From: UBA1081 sp964613045
GTDB lineage: Bacteria; Bacillota; Clostridia; Oscillospirales; Acutalibacteraceae
NCBI GenBank assembly: GCA_964613045.1
Contig: CAZTFS010000024.1
Coordinates: 1 to 23,952, forward strand
Length of the DNA: 23,952 nucleotides
Direction: 5' to 3'
Positions 16,361 through 23,952 of this stretch are shown one piece after another; the stretch's first letter is position 1, and each line of letters begins with the position of its first letter. The translations under genes and the position numbers were made by a program. The notes beneath the pieces are model-generated. The model worked only from the letters and a program-made list of their open reading frames with translations, was not told where the DNA came from and searched no databases.

Positions 16361-16470
16361 TGTGCAATCAGAAATCAGCAATCAGCAATTTCGGAAAGGA
16401 CTTCGTCCTTATCCATTTAAAATCAACACCGAAGGTGTTCCGATAATTGCGAATTGTAAATTGCGAATTT
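16361..16470. repeat. Structured spacer element with flanking heptamer repeats
   Basis: The gap between scpB and the DUF2953 gene holds a compact element. On the plus strand it starts with 7-base units CAATCAG, AAATCAG, CAATCAG and CAATTTC (16365-16392) and ends with AATTGCG, AATTGTA, AATTGCG and AATTTTC (16445-16472). Between them, a 12-bp outer stem with a single-base bulge (16385-16396 with 16438-16450) encloses two small hairpins, at 16397-16409 and 16425-16439. The second hairpin shares its last two bases with the outer stem. The whole can fold as a three-way junction on either strand. Its form is that of small multi-copy intergenic elements of Firmicutes; copy number is not visible here. 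Confidence 0.6.
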
Positions 16471-17052
16471 TCATATAAGTGACATCTGACCGTCAATATC
16501 TTCATCATTCTCATGATCCTGCGGAAGCGGCTCATCTTTTGAGGGCAACTCGGGAAGCTCATCAAGTGAAGACATTTCAAAACATCTTAAAAAGTTATCC
16601 GTTGTACAGTATAACAGAGGTCTGCCCGGTAAGTCAAGTCTTCCGTGCTCTTCGATAAGATTTCTCTGACACAGTGTTGAGATAACACCGGAGCAATCAA
16701 CACCTCGCACCTGCTCTATAAAAGCTTTGGTAACAGGCTGATTGTATGCAACTATCGCAAGAACCTCAAATGCGGCTGTGGACAGCGGCGTGTTCTTTTT
16801 TATGCTCAGTACGGCTCTTATCTGTGAAGCGTACTCTTCTTTTGTGGCGAACTGATATTTGCCGTTCAGATTAAGCAATTCGATTCCGTGCTCGTCACTT
16901 TTGTATTTTTCCTGCAAAGAAACAAGACATTCTTCAAGTGTTTCTTTATCAACAAGAAGAATTTTTGCTGTTTTTTCAATATCAAGAGGCTCACCCGATG
17001 CAAACAGTACAGCCTCTGCAATTGCCGATAAATTCTTATTATCCGTTTTCAT
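16471..17052 (-). CDS. scpB: Segregation and condensation protein B
   Basis: The dimeric winged-helix subunit that, with ScpA and SMC, forms the bacterial condensin complex for chromosome compaction and segregation. The 193-residue protein has two winged-helix domains: SAIAEAVLFASGEPLDIEK (9-27) opens the first, and STAAFEVLAIVAYNQPVTKA (91-110) with VRGVDCSGVISTLCQRNLI (115-133) marks the second. GRPLLYCTTDNFLRCF (143-158) is also characteristic. The acidic tail (about 170-193) is less conserved. The ATG at 17052 lies inside the end of scpA (14-base overlap) with AAGGGG just upstream. An earlier ATG at 17067 has no ribosome binding site. Confidence 0.95.
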   Translation of the reverse strand: MKTDNKNLSAIAEAVLFASGEPLDIEKTAKILLVDKETLEECLVSLQEKYKSDEHGIELLNLNGKYQFATKEEYASQIRAVLSIKKNTPLSTAAFEVLAIVAYNQPVTKAFIEQVRGVDCSGVISTLCQRNLIEEHGRLDLPGRPLLYCTTDNFLRCFEMSSLDELPELPSKDEPLPQDHENDEDIDGQMSLI

Positions 17053-17767
17053 CAGCCCCTTTCTCATTAAGATTCAATTCTATACTCAGCTCTTCATTTT
17101 CACCGCTTAAAAGAATTTTTTCATCCTTCGCCATTTCAAGAATGGCAAGGAAAGATGCCACCAGCTCAGAACGGCTTTTTGCCATGGAAAAGACATCAAA
17201 AACTTTGATTTTGCCTGCTTTTGAAAGTATAGAATAAATACCGTCTATTTTAAGAGATACGGAAACTACCGCTTTTTCCACTATCTCTTTGAACGAATCC
17301 TCGGGAACGGGAAGTTTTCTCAGCTTTTTGCCTGCCGCATTGATGTACGCCGTATACAGCTCCAACGCATCGTGCAGACGTGAATAGGTCATATCAGCTT
17401 CGATCTCCAGAGGATCACGGATAAGCTTGTCCGTACCGCCTGACTGCTTCGACAGCTTCTGAGCCATCAGCTTACAGTCACGGTATTCGATAAGCTCGCC
17501 TGTCAGTTCTTTTTTCAATTGTTCTGCTTCTTCATAAACGGGAAGCAATGAAACCGTCTTTATGTAAACCAGACGGGCTGCCATTTCAAGAAACTCGCTG
17601 GCTATTTCCATATTTTCCTCCTGCATCATCTGAACATAAGCAATATACTGTTCCACAAGCTCAAAGATGGGAATATCATTTATATTAAGCTTATGCTTCG
17701 ATATAAGATGCAGAAGCAGATCCAGAGGTCCTTGAAAAACCTCCGTCTTGTATTGGGGTCTGTCCAT
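17039..17767 (-). CDS. scpA: Segregation and condensation protein A
   Basis: The kleisin subunit that bridges the SMC heads and binds ScpB in bacterial condensin. The 242-residue protein begins with the family hallmark FQGPLDLLLHLISKHKLNI (11-29), followed by a helical region with EFLEMAARLVYIKTVSLLP (58-76). A middle linker and a C-terminal winged helix (FLAILEMAKDEKILL, 206-220) complete the family layout. The ATG at 17767 is 3 bases after the site-2 protease stop. AGGAG lies about 12 bases upstream, a long spacing that suggests coupled translation. Proximity of scpA-scpB to an S2P gene is common in Clostridia. Confidence 0.96.
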   Translation of the reverse strand: MDRPQYKTEVFQGPLDLLLHLISKHKLNINDIPIFELVEQYIAYVQMMQEENMEIASEFLEMAARLVYIKTVSLLPVYEEAEQLKKELTGELIEYRDCKLMAQKLSKQSGGTDKLIRDPLEIEADMTYSRLHDALELYTAYINAAGKKLRKLPVPEDSFKEIVEKAVVSVSLKIDGIYSILSKAGKIKVFDVFSMAKSRSELVASFLAILEMAKDEKILLSGENEELSIELNLNEKGADENG

Positions 17768-17770
17768 AAA

Positions 17771-18469
17771 TCATAACACTCCTAAAAGAGTAAAAGGAAG
17801 TTTAGCGATCCGGTAAAGTCCGTTGTAGACTGCATTTGAAAGCCATGATAACGGAGTGGTAAGGATACCTGTCCAGATAAGCAACAAAACCGCTATCATG
17901 ATATATCTTTCATATCTCATTATTTTGTAATAGTACTTTGAGGGCAGAATAAGATTCAGTATTCTCGAGCCGTCAAGAGGGGGAATGGGCAGAAGATTGA
18001 ACACTGCCAAAGAAATGTTTATTGACGCCGCATACATAAAGAAATAAGCAAGCACCATATAAACAGCCGCAGGCAATCCTGCATTGACATTAACAGCATC
18101 AATAATTACCTTAAATACAAGGAAGATAAATGCCATTATAAGATTCGATACAGGTCCTGCAAGTGCAACAAGTGCAAAGCTCTTTCTTCCGTTTTTCAGG
18201 TTATGCATATTGACCTGAACGGGCTTTGCATAGCCAAAACCGACAAGGAAGATCATGATCGCACCGATAGGATCGATGTGAGCCATGGGTCTTAAGGTAA
18301 GTCTGCCTGCAAGTCTCGGCGTATCGTCACCCAGCTTTACTGCCATCCATGCATGTGCATATTCATGTACGGGCATGGTGCAGAAAATGACAAAAAGTAT
18401 CGAAGCCGCACGAATGAACAGCATGGAAAAATTGCCGTCTCTGATATAATCCGCAATATCAAATAACAT
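17771..18469 (-). CDS. Site-2 protease family (M50) membrane metallopeptidase
   Basis: A polytopic membrane zinc protease of the M50 group without a PDZ domain, expected to cut within membranes; the substrate is unknown. The 232-residue protein has the zinc motif HEYAHA (35-40; H35, E36, H39) in a hydrophobic segment, and the third ligand D166 in LPIPPLDGSRI (160-170). About five or six hydrophobic segments are visible: about 16-34, 67-82, 98-125, 133-162 and 187-206. It resembles the short S2P proteins such as Bacillus YwhC. The ATG at 18469 overlaps the prmC stop by 11 bases, with AGGAGG about 8 bases upstream. Confidence 0.93.
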   Translation of the reverse strand: MLFDIADYIRDGNFSMLFIRAASILFVIFCTMPVHEYAHAWMAVKLGDDTPRLAGRLTLRPMAHIDPIGAIMIFLVGFGYAKPVQVNMHNLKNGRKSFALVALAGPVSNLIMAFIFLVFKVIIDAVNVNAGLPAAVYMVLAYFFMYAASINISLAVFNLLPIPPLDGSRILNLILPSKYYYKIMRYERYIMIAVLLLIWTGILTTPLSWLSNAVYNGLYRIAKLPFTLLGVL

Positions 18470-19313
18470 TATTGCTCCTCCTTACTCCCGATACAAAACG
18501 GCACACGCCGTACATATCGTTTTCCGTTTTGGCGTCAAAACCGCCGTTTATCATTTCAATTATTTTCTCAGGCTGTCCCTCTCCGCTTTCAAACATAAAA
18601 AATCCGTCTTTTTTCAGATAAGGGAGCCACTTTTCACAAAAAGCACGGTAAAACACAAGTCCGTCACCGTCAGCAACTATCGCCTCTTTCGGTTCGTGAA
18701 ATATCTCCGCTTCAAGAGTTGAAAATTCAGTTTCCGTCACATAGGGAGGATTACTGAGTAGAACATCGGGAGCAGGCAGTTTTTCACTGTCAAAGCCATT
18801 GAAAATATCGTAATCCAGAATAACCGCATTGTCAAGCAACAAAATCTCCTGATTTGTTTTACTGCACTCGAGTGCATAGCGTGAAATATCAAAAAGATAC
18901 ACTCTGCAATCGGGATTATTGGCGGCAACGGAAAGTCCTATACAGCCACTGCCCGAACAAAGGTCAAATATTACCGCATCTTTTTTATTTTTAAGAAATC
19001 TGCAGGCTTCGTCAGCAATCTGCTCTGTTTCATTGCGGGGAATGAGCACGCCTTCATTGACCTTGAAGGTAAAGCCGTAAAAATCCCACTCACCGAGAAT
19101 ATACTGAAGAGGATAGCCTGTTGAGCGTTTTTTTACAAGCTCATCAAACATAAGAACTTTATCCTCGGTCAAGTCTGTTACGTGATTCAGAAGAATATCC
19201 GTTCTCGAAACACCGAAAACATGCTTTACAAGCTCATATGCCTCAAATTCGGGTGCATCAGACCGTGAAAGTGCTTCAGCTGCCGACATGACGAGCTGTT
19301 TTATATCAGTCAT
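18459..19313 (-). CDS. prmC: Peptide chain release factor N5-glutamine methyltransferase
   Basis: Methylates the glutamine of the GGQ motif in release factors RF1 and RF2 and so speeds peptide release. The 284-residue protein has an N-terminal helical substrate domain (about 1-80), IPRNETE (91-97, commonly IPRPETE), DLCSGSGCIGLS (117-128, SAM binding) and the catalytic NPPY (188-191). I chose the ATG at 19313, which overlaps the stop of the DUF1385 gene by 8 bases and gives the usual family length. A reading to 19397 adds a Lys-rich leader that only mirrors the acidic end of the gene in the other frame. The release factor gene prfA, a frequent neighbour, is not in the window. Confidence 0.95.
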   Translation of the reverse strand: MTDIKQLVMSAAEALSRSDAPEFEAYELVKHVFGVSRTDILLNHVTDLTEDKVLMFDELVKKRSTGYPLQYILGEWDFYGFTFKVNEGVLIPRNETEQIADEACRFLKNKKDAVIFDLCSGSGCIGLSVAANNPDCRVYLFDISRYALECSKTNQEILLLDNAVILDYDIFNGFDSEKLPAPDVLLSNPPYVTETEFSTLEAEIFHEPKEAIVADGDGLVFYRAFCEKWLPYLKKDGFFMFESGEGQPEKIIEMINGGFDAKTENDMYGVCRFVSGVRRSNNVI

Positions 19314-20388
19314 CGTTTTTTTCTTCTTCGGAAGCTTCTTTTTTGTCTTCTTCGGGGTCATAGAGAGTATCGGCAACGGAATCAAGCCCCTCAACAACTG
19401 CCTTGAGAGCTGTAATACCGACTTCGATCATGCCATCCTCGGGCTCTTTTGTGGTAAGTCTCTGCATCCAGAGACCGGGGGCTGTCAGCACACGGATAAC
19501 TGCGTTATCATGCTTGCCGGAATATTTGAGAATCTCATAGCTTACACCCATGATAAGAGGTAAGATAAGTATCTTTATAAGTGACCATGCCCAGGAAACA
19601 TTAAGAATATGCTCTCCCCCGATGACAGCACCGGGGAACTGTTTGAGAATAAAAGCAAGAAGTGACGACATGAGAATGCTTATTATAAGAATAATAAACA
19701 TAAAGCTTGTTCCGCATCTGGGATGGAAACGGCTGTACTTCTTAACATTTTCAACAGTAAGCTCTTCCCCTGCTTCATAACAAAAGATGGTCTTATGCTC
19801 TGCACCGTGATACATGAATACACGCTTGATCTCTTTCATATTGGACACTGCCGCAAGATAGCCTACGAAAATGACAATTCTTATAACACCCTCACAGAGA
19901 GGTCTTAATGCATGATCTGCAAGAAATTCACTTAAAAGATGAACGTCAATAAGCTTTATGATAATTGACGGAAGATAAACGAACAGTCCAACGGCAAGAG
20001 CTACACCCAACACCATTGCAATACCAGAAATAACAGCCATCATTTTCGGACCGAAGTGATCGCATAACCACTTATCAAGCTTGGACATTTCCTCCTCGGT
20101 CTCCTCAAGCTCAAGCTGACCTGACAGCTCTGCTGATTCCATAAGGCTCTTATAGCCCAGAACCATGGATTCAATATAATTGACGATACCTCTGAGAATG
20201 GGAAGCTTGAATACAGGCACTTTATCTCTTATATGTTTATTCTCCTTGGGAACGGTGATGATCCTGCCGTCAGTTCTGCGTACTGCTATCGCAGCCCCCT
20301 GAGGTCCGTTCATCATAATTCCTTCAATAAGTGCCTGACCGCCTGCTTTTCCCAGACGGGGATTCTTTTCTGTAATTTTGTCTGCCAT
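19306..20388 (-). CDS. yqhQ: YqhQ-like DUF1385 membrane protein
   Basis: A conserved integral membrane protein of the DUF1385/YqhQ family with no established biochemical role. The 360-residue protein shows the family signatures GGQALIEGIMMNG (16-28), YHGAEHKTIFCYE (193-205) and FHPRCGTSFMF (221-231). These conserved His, Glu and Cys residues look like a metal or active site, which is my inference. Membrane segments lie at about 115-140, 165-183, 229-248 and 266-285, and the tail is very acidic. I prefer the ATG at 20388, with GAAAGGA about 9 bases upstream. An ATG at 20412 overlaps the kinase stop as ATGA and adds 8 residues, so it cannot be excluded. The family often sits next to prmC in Clostridia, as here. 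Confidence 0.9.
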   Translation of the reverse strand: MADKITEKNPRLGKAGGQALIEGIMMNGPQGAAIAVRRTDGRIITVPKENKHIRDKVPVFKLPILRGIVNYIESMVLGYKSLMESAELSGQLELEETEEEMSKLDKWLCDHFGPKMMAVISGIAMVLGVALAVGLFVYLPSIIIKLIDVHLLSEFLADHALRPLCEGVIRIVIFVGYLAAVSNMKEIKRVFMYHGAEHKTIFCYEAGEELTVENVKKYSRFHPRCGTSFMFIILIISILMSSLLAFILKQFPGAVIGGEHILNVSWAWSLIKILILPLIMGVSYEILKYSGKHDNAVIRVLTAPGLWMQRLTTKEPEDGMIEVGITALKAVVEGLDSVADTLYDPEEDKKEASEEEKNDD

Positions 20389-20408
20389 ATTTTCAAATCC
20401 TTTCTGTT

Positions 20409-21848
20409 TCATATCTCTTCTGCCGGTTCCAATGTTCTGTCAACAGGGAGTATAACGGTAACGACCGTTCCCCTGCCGGGAGTACTTGCAATATCAAGCT
20501 TACCGTTGTGAAGATTAATTATCTCATCAACAACTGCAAGTCCGATGCCCGAACCTCGGACCGACACATTCGCTTTATAAAATTTTTCGGTAATGTGGGG
20601 AAGATCCTCTTTTGAAATACCGCATCCCGTATCAGCAATAGATATTACCACGCTGTCACCGGCAAGCTCGGCAAACACCGCAACTCTTCCGCCGCTTTTT
20701 GTATATTTGAATGCATTGTCAAGAATGTTTGCAAAAACCTGCTTAATAAGATTTTTGTCCGCAGACATGGGAGCGGTTATATCCGGTCGGTTATAAACTA
20801 TGGTTATACCCTCTCGCTTCGATCTGTCGTTAAACACATTGACTGCACTGTCCAGCTCCTTGATAATATCTGTCGGTTCTGCACGTTTGACCATCCTGCC
20901 GCTTTGCATTTTTGAAAAATCAAGCAGATCCTCTACGATGTTGTAAAGTCTGTCCGACTCACTTATGATAATATCAATTCCCTTTGCAGTCATTTCAATA
21001 TCGGAAGAACCGATATCACGAATCGTTTCTGCCCAGCCCTTTATTGCCGTCAGCGGTGTCCGTAATTCGTGAGAAACAGTTGAGATAAATTCATTTTTAA
21101 CCTTATCGGTACGGGCTATCTCCTCTGACATGTAATTTACCGTTTCACACAGCTCGCTTATCTCGTCATTACTGTCCGTACTGTCAACACGCACATTGAA
21201 ATTACCCTTTGCAATAAGCTTAGCCGTCTCGTTAATCTGTCCGACGGGACGCACGATAGAACGGATAAAAAACAGACCTGACACGGCAACCATCATAAGA
21301 GCAGCAAAACAAAGTATTACTATAAATAAAGAATACATTATATGCTGTCTGTCAAGACCTGCAAGCGAAACGATAAGCCGTACTCCGCCTGCAACAGAGC
21401 CGTCGGAATTATTGATAATAAATGTTTTCGCCATGATCTTCTCGCCGTTACTGTTTTTGCCTGTCCACATCTCACTGCCCGAATCGGACCCCACTGCAAG
21501 TGTAAAATCAGGCACATCAACCGAATCGCTGACGGAGAAACCGGCAGATGAAACAATTACATCGCCGTCTTTATCAAGAACCCATACATCCATCAGATAG
21601 CTGTAATTGAAATTCTCAACAAACTCCCTTGCACCTTCTTCAAACACATATTCGGTAGAGTCAATGTAGTTTTTAAAAGAAGACTGAACAGCAGTTCTCT
21701 GAACCTTGGAATCAATGGTATTCTCGGCAATCGTGTAGTAATAATTTTTTATAGACACCGAGGCACTGACAGCAACGATGACAAGAATAAGCACAATAAC
21801 GCTCAGAGTATTGAGTACCCAGCGACGGGTTATACCGCCTGTACGCAT
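20409..21848 (-). CDS. Sensor histidine kinase (HAMP, HisKA, HATPase)
   Basis: The membrane sensor of a two-component system; it phosphorylates the response regulator encoded just upstream. The 479-residue protein has a first membrane helix (about 13-33) and an extracellular domain (about 35-170) with a PAS/Cache-like VWVLDKDGDVIVSS (88-101). A second helix (about 172-196), HAMP (about 196-248), and HisKA with H260 in SHELRTP (259-265) follow. The ATPase domain has N378 in NILDNAFKYT (374-383), DTGCGI (406-411) and GSGIGL (432-437). GGGGGTG lies about 6 bases before the ATG at 21848. The stop overlaps a possible start of the DUF1385 gene as ATGA. The layout resembles WalK, PhoR and ResE; the signal is not readable from the sequence. 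Confidence 0.95.
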   Translation of the reverse strand: MRTGGITRRWVLNTLSVIVLILVIVAVSASVSIKNYYYTIAENTIDSKVQRTAVQSSFKNYIDSTEYVFEEGAREFVENFNYSYLMDVWVLDKDGDVIVSSAGFSVSDSVDVPDFTLAVGSDSGSEMWTGKNSNGEKIMAKTFIINNSDGSVAGGVRLIVSLAGLDRQHIMYSLFIVILCFAALMMVAVSGLFFIRSIVRPVGQINETAKLIAKGNFNVRVDSTDSNDEISELCETVNYMSEEIARTDKVKNEFISTVSHELRTPLTAIKGWAETIRDIGSSDIEMTAKGIDIIISESDRLYNIVEDLLDFSKMQSGRMVKRAEPTDIIKELDSAVNVFNDRSKREGITIVYNRPDITAPMSADKNLIKQVFANILDNAFKYTKSGGRVAVFAELAGDSVVISIADTGCGISKEDLPHITEKFYKANVSVRGSGIGLAVVDEIINLHNGKLDIASTPGRGTVVTVILPVDRTLEPAEEI

Positions 21849-22052
21849 GTCTGCACCCCCTGAAAATCAGAGTTTATCTTCGATAAATTCTGCTTAAAGT
21901 AATATGTAATAATGAAAAAGGGATAAGCTTGGAAAGGGAGACGCCCTTTAACCCATTATACAGAGCGAAGCGAAACAAGCCGCTTGCGGTTTCCCAGCTT
22001 CTGCACCATCACCTATTCACTAAACAATAATTCAGTTCTGCTTAATTGTTGT
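21849..22052 (-). other. 204-base structured spacer between response regulator and kinase
   Basis: The longest gap in the window. It holds four imperfect inverted repeats. A hairpin (22023-22050) follows the regulator stop, and a weak one spans 21977-21992. A 6-bp stem AAAGGG/CCCTTT with a 5-base loop lies at 21933-21949, and a 10-bp stem with one mismatch at 21869-21891 sits just before the kinase ribosome binding site. A TATAAT (21960-21955, minus) has no matching -35 box, so I do not call a promoter. The stretch 21931-21957 resembles part of the element at 16361-16470, which suggests a shared repeat family. I see no reading frame in it. Confidence 0.5.
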
Positions 22053-22760
22053 TTACGTTACCCACTTATATCCGCAGCCCCAGACAGTTGTAAGATGTTC
22101 GGGTGCGGATGGGTCATCTTCTATCTTCATACGAAGTCTTCTAATATTTACGTCAACAACTTTTTCATCGCCGTAATAAGCATCTCCCCATACATGACCG
22201 AGAATATCCGTTCTCGAAAGAGAAACACCGGGATTGCTCATAAAATACTCCATTATCTGGAATTCGACCTGTGTAAGCTCTATGGGTTCGCCATCCTTAC
22301 ATAAAGTTCTGTTTCGCATACTAAGAGCAAACTCACCGTCTGTAATAATGTCAGATACGGCTGTATTCTTGCCTGCAAGCTCCTTATTTACGGTCACACG
22401 TCTGAATATTGCATCCACACGAGCCATAAGCTCAGACGGTGAAAAAGGCTTTATAACATAGTCATCGGCACCGACCAGCAGACCTGTCACTTTATCCATC
22501 TCCTGCGACTTTGCTGTCAGCATGATTATACCTATGGTACTGCTTTGTTCCCTGAGATATTTACAGACTTCAAGTCCGTCTACCTCAGGCATCATTATGT
22601 CAAGAAGAGCAATATCAAAATCGCCGTTATATTCGTTATATTTATCAATTGCTTCCTTGCCGTTCTCAGCTTCAACAACATCATAACCGTTACGTTTAAG
22701 ATTGATAACAATAAAGTCTCTTATTGAGGATTCATCCTCGGCAATAAGTATTCTTTTCAT
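22053..22760 (-). CDS. OmpR/PhoB-family response regulator
   Basis: A DNA-binding regulator of the two-component pair with the downstream histidine kinase. The 235-residue protein has a receiver domain (about 1-120) with acidic residues E8 and D9, phospho-acceptor D54 in LLDIMMP, T82 and K104. A winged-helix DNA-binding domain (about 138-235) includes VSLSRTDILGHVWGD (179-193), VVDVNIRRLRMKIE (201-214) and the terminal GCGYKW. AAGGGGAT lies about 10 bases before the ATG at 22760, and 17 bases separate it from the gene upstream, so co-transcription is likely. The sequence resembles PhoP, WalR and ResD types, but the regulon is not evident and I give no symbol. Confidence 0.95.
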   Translation of the reverse strand: MKRILIAEDESSIRDFIVINLKRNGYDVVEAENGKEAIDKYNEYNGDFDIALLDIMMPEVDGLEVCKYLREQSSTIGIIMLTAKSQEMDKVTGLLVGADDYVIKPFSPSELMARVDAIFRRVTVNKELAGKNTAVSDIITDGEFALSMRNRTLCKDGEPIELTQVEFQIMEYFMSNPGVSLSRTDILGHVWGDAYYGDEKVVDVNIRRLRMKIEDDPSAPEHLTTVWGCGYKWVT

Positions 22761-22777
22761 TTTTCAAAATATCCCCT

Positions 22778-23952
22778 TCAAAGAATTGTAAAAAATGACG
22801 CTATTTCAGTTTTGGTAATACCTGTCTCTTCTCCGTATTCCGTTATATCATAGGTGTACTTGAAATTTTCACCCGTAAAAAGGTAAGAGTTTATATTCAC
22901 GGTCTCGTCTACATCAACAGCATTCAATGTAAACAGAAGCACCGTCTCACTTTCTGATTCCGCATCAGCTGAGGGCTTGTTCAGAAAGAACTGAGAAACG
23001 CCCGATTCAGGATAGAAAATGACACTCCAATCCTTCATTCTGACATCATCATAGATTATTCTGAATTCGTTGTCAGCATTCTCTATATAACTGCTTACAG
23101 TTACAAAATCGCCGCCGTTATATTTATTCCACGAGGTCACATACACGTTCTCCGTCTGATTTTTGGCATCAGCGGATTGAGTATTCTTCCTTACGATACT
23201 GCTGTTTTTCAAAAGACTTGTGGACGGTATCTCCAATTCACCGTCATCATCAATATCTTCACTGTGAAGCTGGAGGGAACGGCTTGTAGGACAGGATGAA
23301 ACAGACAGAACGTCTACCTGTATCGGAGAGATAAGAGTGTTGTTTACTTCATCCCAATAAAGCAGCTGTGTAAGATACGTGTCACCGGCAACCTCATCTA
23401 TATAAATATACGTCTTGCCACCGGATACGCCTGAACTGATCGCTGAAAATGCCGTTATTTCAGAATAAAGACTGACCTGTCCCACAGCTGTTATCTGAAA
23501 CTTTCCGCTGTCTTCGCCTGACATTTTCAGAAGTCGGGCTTCTGTTGTATATGTGTCAGATGTGGGATTGATGAGGGCAACCAGTATCTCCTCCTGCTGA
23601 TCACCGTCAATATCGACCGTGATCATACCTGTATATGTTTCAATAGCAAGCACTTTGCAATTAAGCACTTCCGAATTCTCGTACAAACAGTATACTGAAA
23701 GCTTCTTGTTTGTTTTTGATTCGCTGGCATTCCAGCCCACAAGAATTTCTGCAACTGAGTCATTGTTAAGATCGCAGAATTCTATGGAATATATATCACT
23801 GCCGTCTCCGGGGAAAGTGTCAACGGCAATCCATTCACCGTTTTCGTAATCAAGAACATACATATAAACAGACATTTCCTCTGTTTTCAGTGAATAGAAA
23901 ACAAATGCCTCGTCAGCTCCGTCGCCATCGCAGTCATATCTTACGAATGCCG
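22778..23952 (-). CDS. FG-GAP/VCBS-like repeat protein, 5' end outside the window
   Basis: I do not recognise a named family. The frame stays open to the window edge and is read through position 23950, beyond the first internal Met at 23875, so the gene is partial; 390 residues are visible. It has repeated acidic loops followed by a beta strand: YDCDGDGADEAFVFY at the edge of the window, FCDLNNDSVAEILVGW, VDIDGDQQEEILVAL and EDIDDDGELEIPST. This DxDxDG-plus-hydrophobic pattern is that of FG-GAP/VCBS beta-propeller blades with calcium-type loops, usually found in secreted or surface proteins. A signal peptide or lipobox would lie outside the window. The stop is 17 bases before the response regulator, so the three genes may form one operon. 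A surface protein that feeds the sensor kinase is a speculation. Confidence 0.72.
   Translation of the reverse strand, partial: AFVRYDCDGDGADEAFVFYSLKTEEMSVYMYVLDYENGEWIAVDTFPGDGSDIYSIEFCDLNNDSVAEILVGWNASESKTNKKLSVYCLYENSEVLNCKVLAIETYTGMITVDIDGDQQEEILVALINPTSDTYTTEARLLKMSGEDSGKFQITAVGQVSLYSEITAFSAISSGVSGGKTYIYIDEVAGDTYLTQLLYWDEVNNTLISPIQVDVLSVSSCPTSRSLQLHSEDIDDDGELEIPSTSLLKNSSIVRKNTQSADAKNQTENVYVTSWNKYNGGDFVTVSSYIENADNEFRIIYDDVRMKDWSVIFYPESGVSQFFLNKPSADAESESETVLLFTLNAVDVDETVNINSYLFTGENFKYTYDITEYGEETGITKTEIASFFTIL

Noticed and set aside
16365..16472. Heptamer repeats as a CRISPR array or tandem repeat locus
   Set aside because: Units are 7 bases with no spacers and degenerate at once; no cas genes are nearby.
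19314..19397. N-terminal extension of PrmC with a Lys-rich segment
   Set aside because: It is a frame-shifted reading of the acidic C-terminus of the DUF1385 gene; PrmC of normal length begins at the ATG at 19313.
21955..21960. TATAAT on the minus strand as a promoter for the histidine kinase
   Set aside because: No -35 box at 16-18 bases and no proper TGn extension; kept only as a weak possibility.

Overview
The window is a densely packed chromosomal stretch from a Gram-positive bacterium of the class Clostridia, most likely a Ruminococcus-like member of the Oscillospiraceae/Ruminococcaceae. The evidence is the set of genes and their order (RemA, a PASTA-domain Ser/Thr kinase, ScpA/ScpB, a GerW-family sporulation protein, YugP, YqhQ), the GGAGG-type ribosome binding sites, the moderate GC content by eye and the Thr-rich linker in the kinase. 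The genus is an inference. All 25 genes I support lie on the minus strand, so transcription runs from high to low coordinates. Most neighbours overlap or are separated by fewer than 40 bases. No gene-free stretch exceeds 300 bases, and I see no tRNA, rRNA, CRISPR array, transposase or prophage gene.

Reading in the direction of transcription, the first block (23952 to 17771) holds the 3' part of a secreted-type FG-GAP/VCBS-like protein, an OmpR-family response regulator, its sensor histidine kinase, a YqhQ/DUF1385 membrane protein, the release-factor methyltransferase PrmC and a site-2-protease-family membrane peptidase. The second block (17767 to 13104) is scpA, scpB, a DUF2953 protein, gerW/ytfJ, a D-Ala-D-Ala carboxypeptidase and the pseudouridine synthase RluB. 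This resembles the Bacillus scpA-scpB-dacB-spmA-spmB-rluB neighbourhood with spmA and spmB absent.

The third block (13100 to 87) opens with a promoter that matches the sigma-A consensus at all 12 positions with a 17-base spacer. It continues as yicC, remA, gmk, rpoZ, priA, def, fmt, a YugP zinc peptidase, rsmB, rlmN, stp, pknB and rsgA, and ends in a strong 13-bp hairpin terminator. This is the well-known Bacillus yloC-to-cpgA cluster without coaBC and with a YugP gene inserted. Functionally it joins nucleotide supply (Gmk), transcription (omega), replication restart (PriA), initiator formylation and deformylation (Fmt, Def), rRNA modification (RsmB, RlmN), ribosome maturation (RsgA) and the kinase/phosphatase pair (PknB, Stp) that links cell-wall state to growth.

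The window is mainly core housekeeping, and I did not find a new defence or mobile system. The less expected signals are non-coding: a 14-bp hairpin that buries the carboxypeptidase ribosome binding site; a three-way-junction element flanked by heptamer repeats between scpB and the DUF2953 gene; and a second structured spacer between the response regulator and the kinase that shares a GGAAAGG hairpin module with the first.
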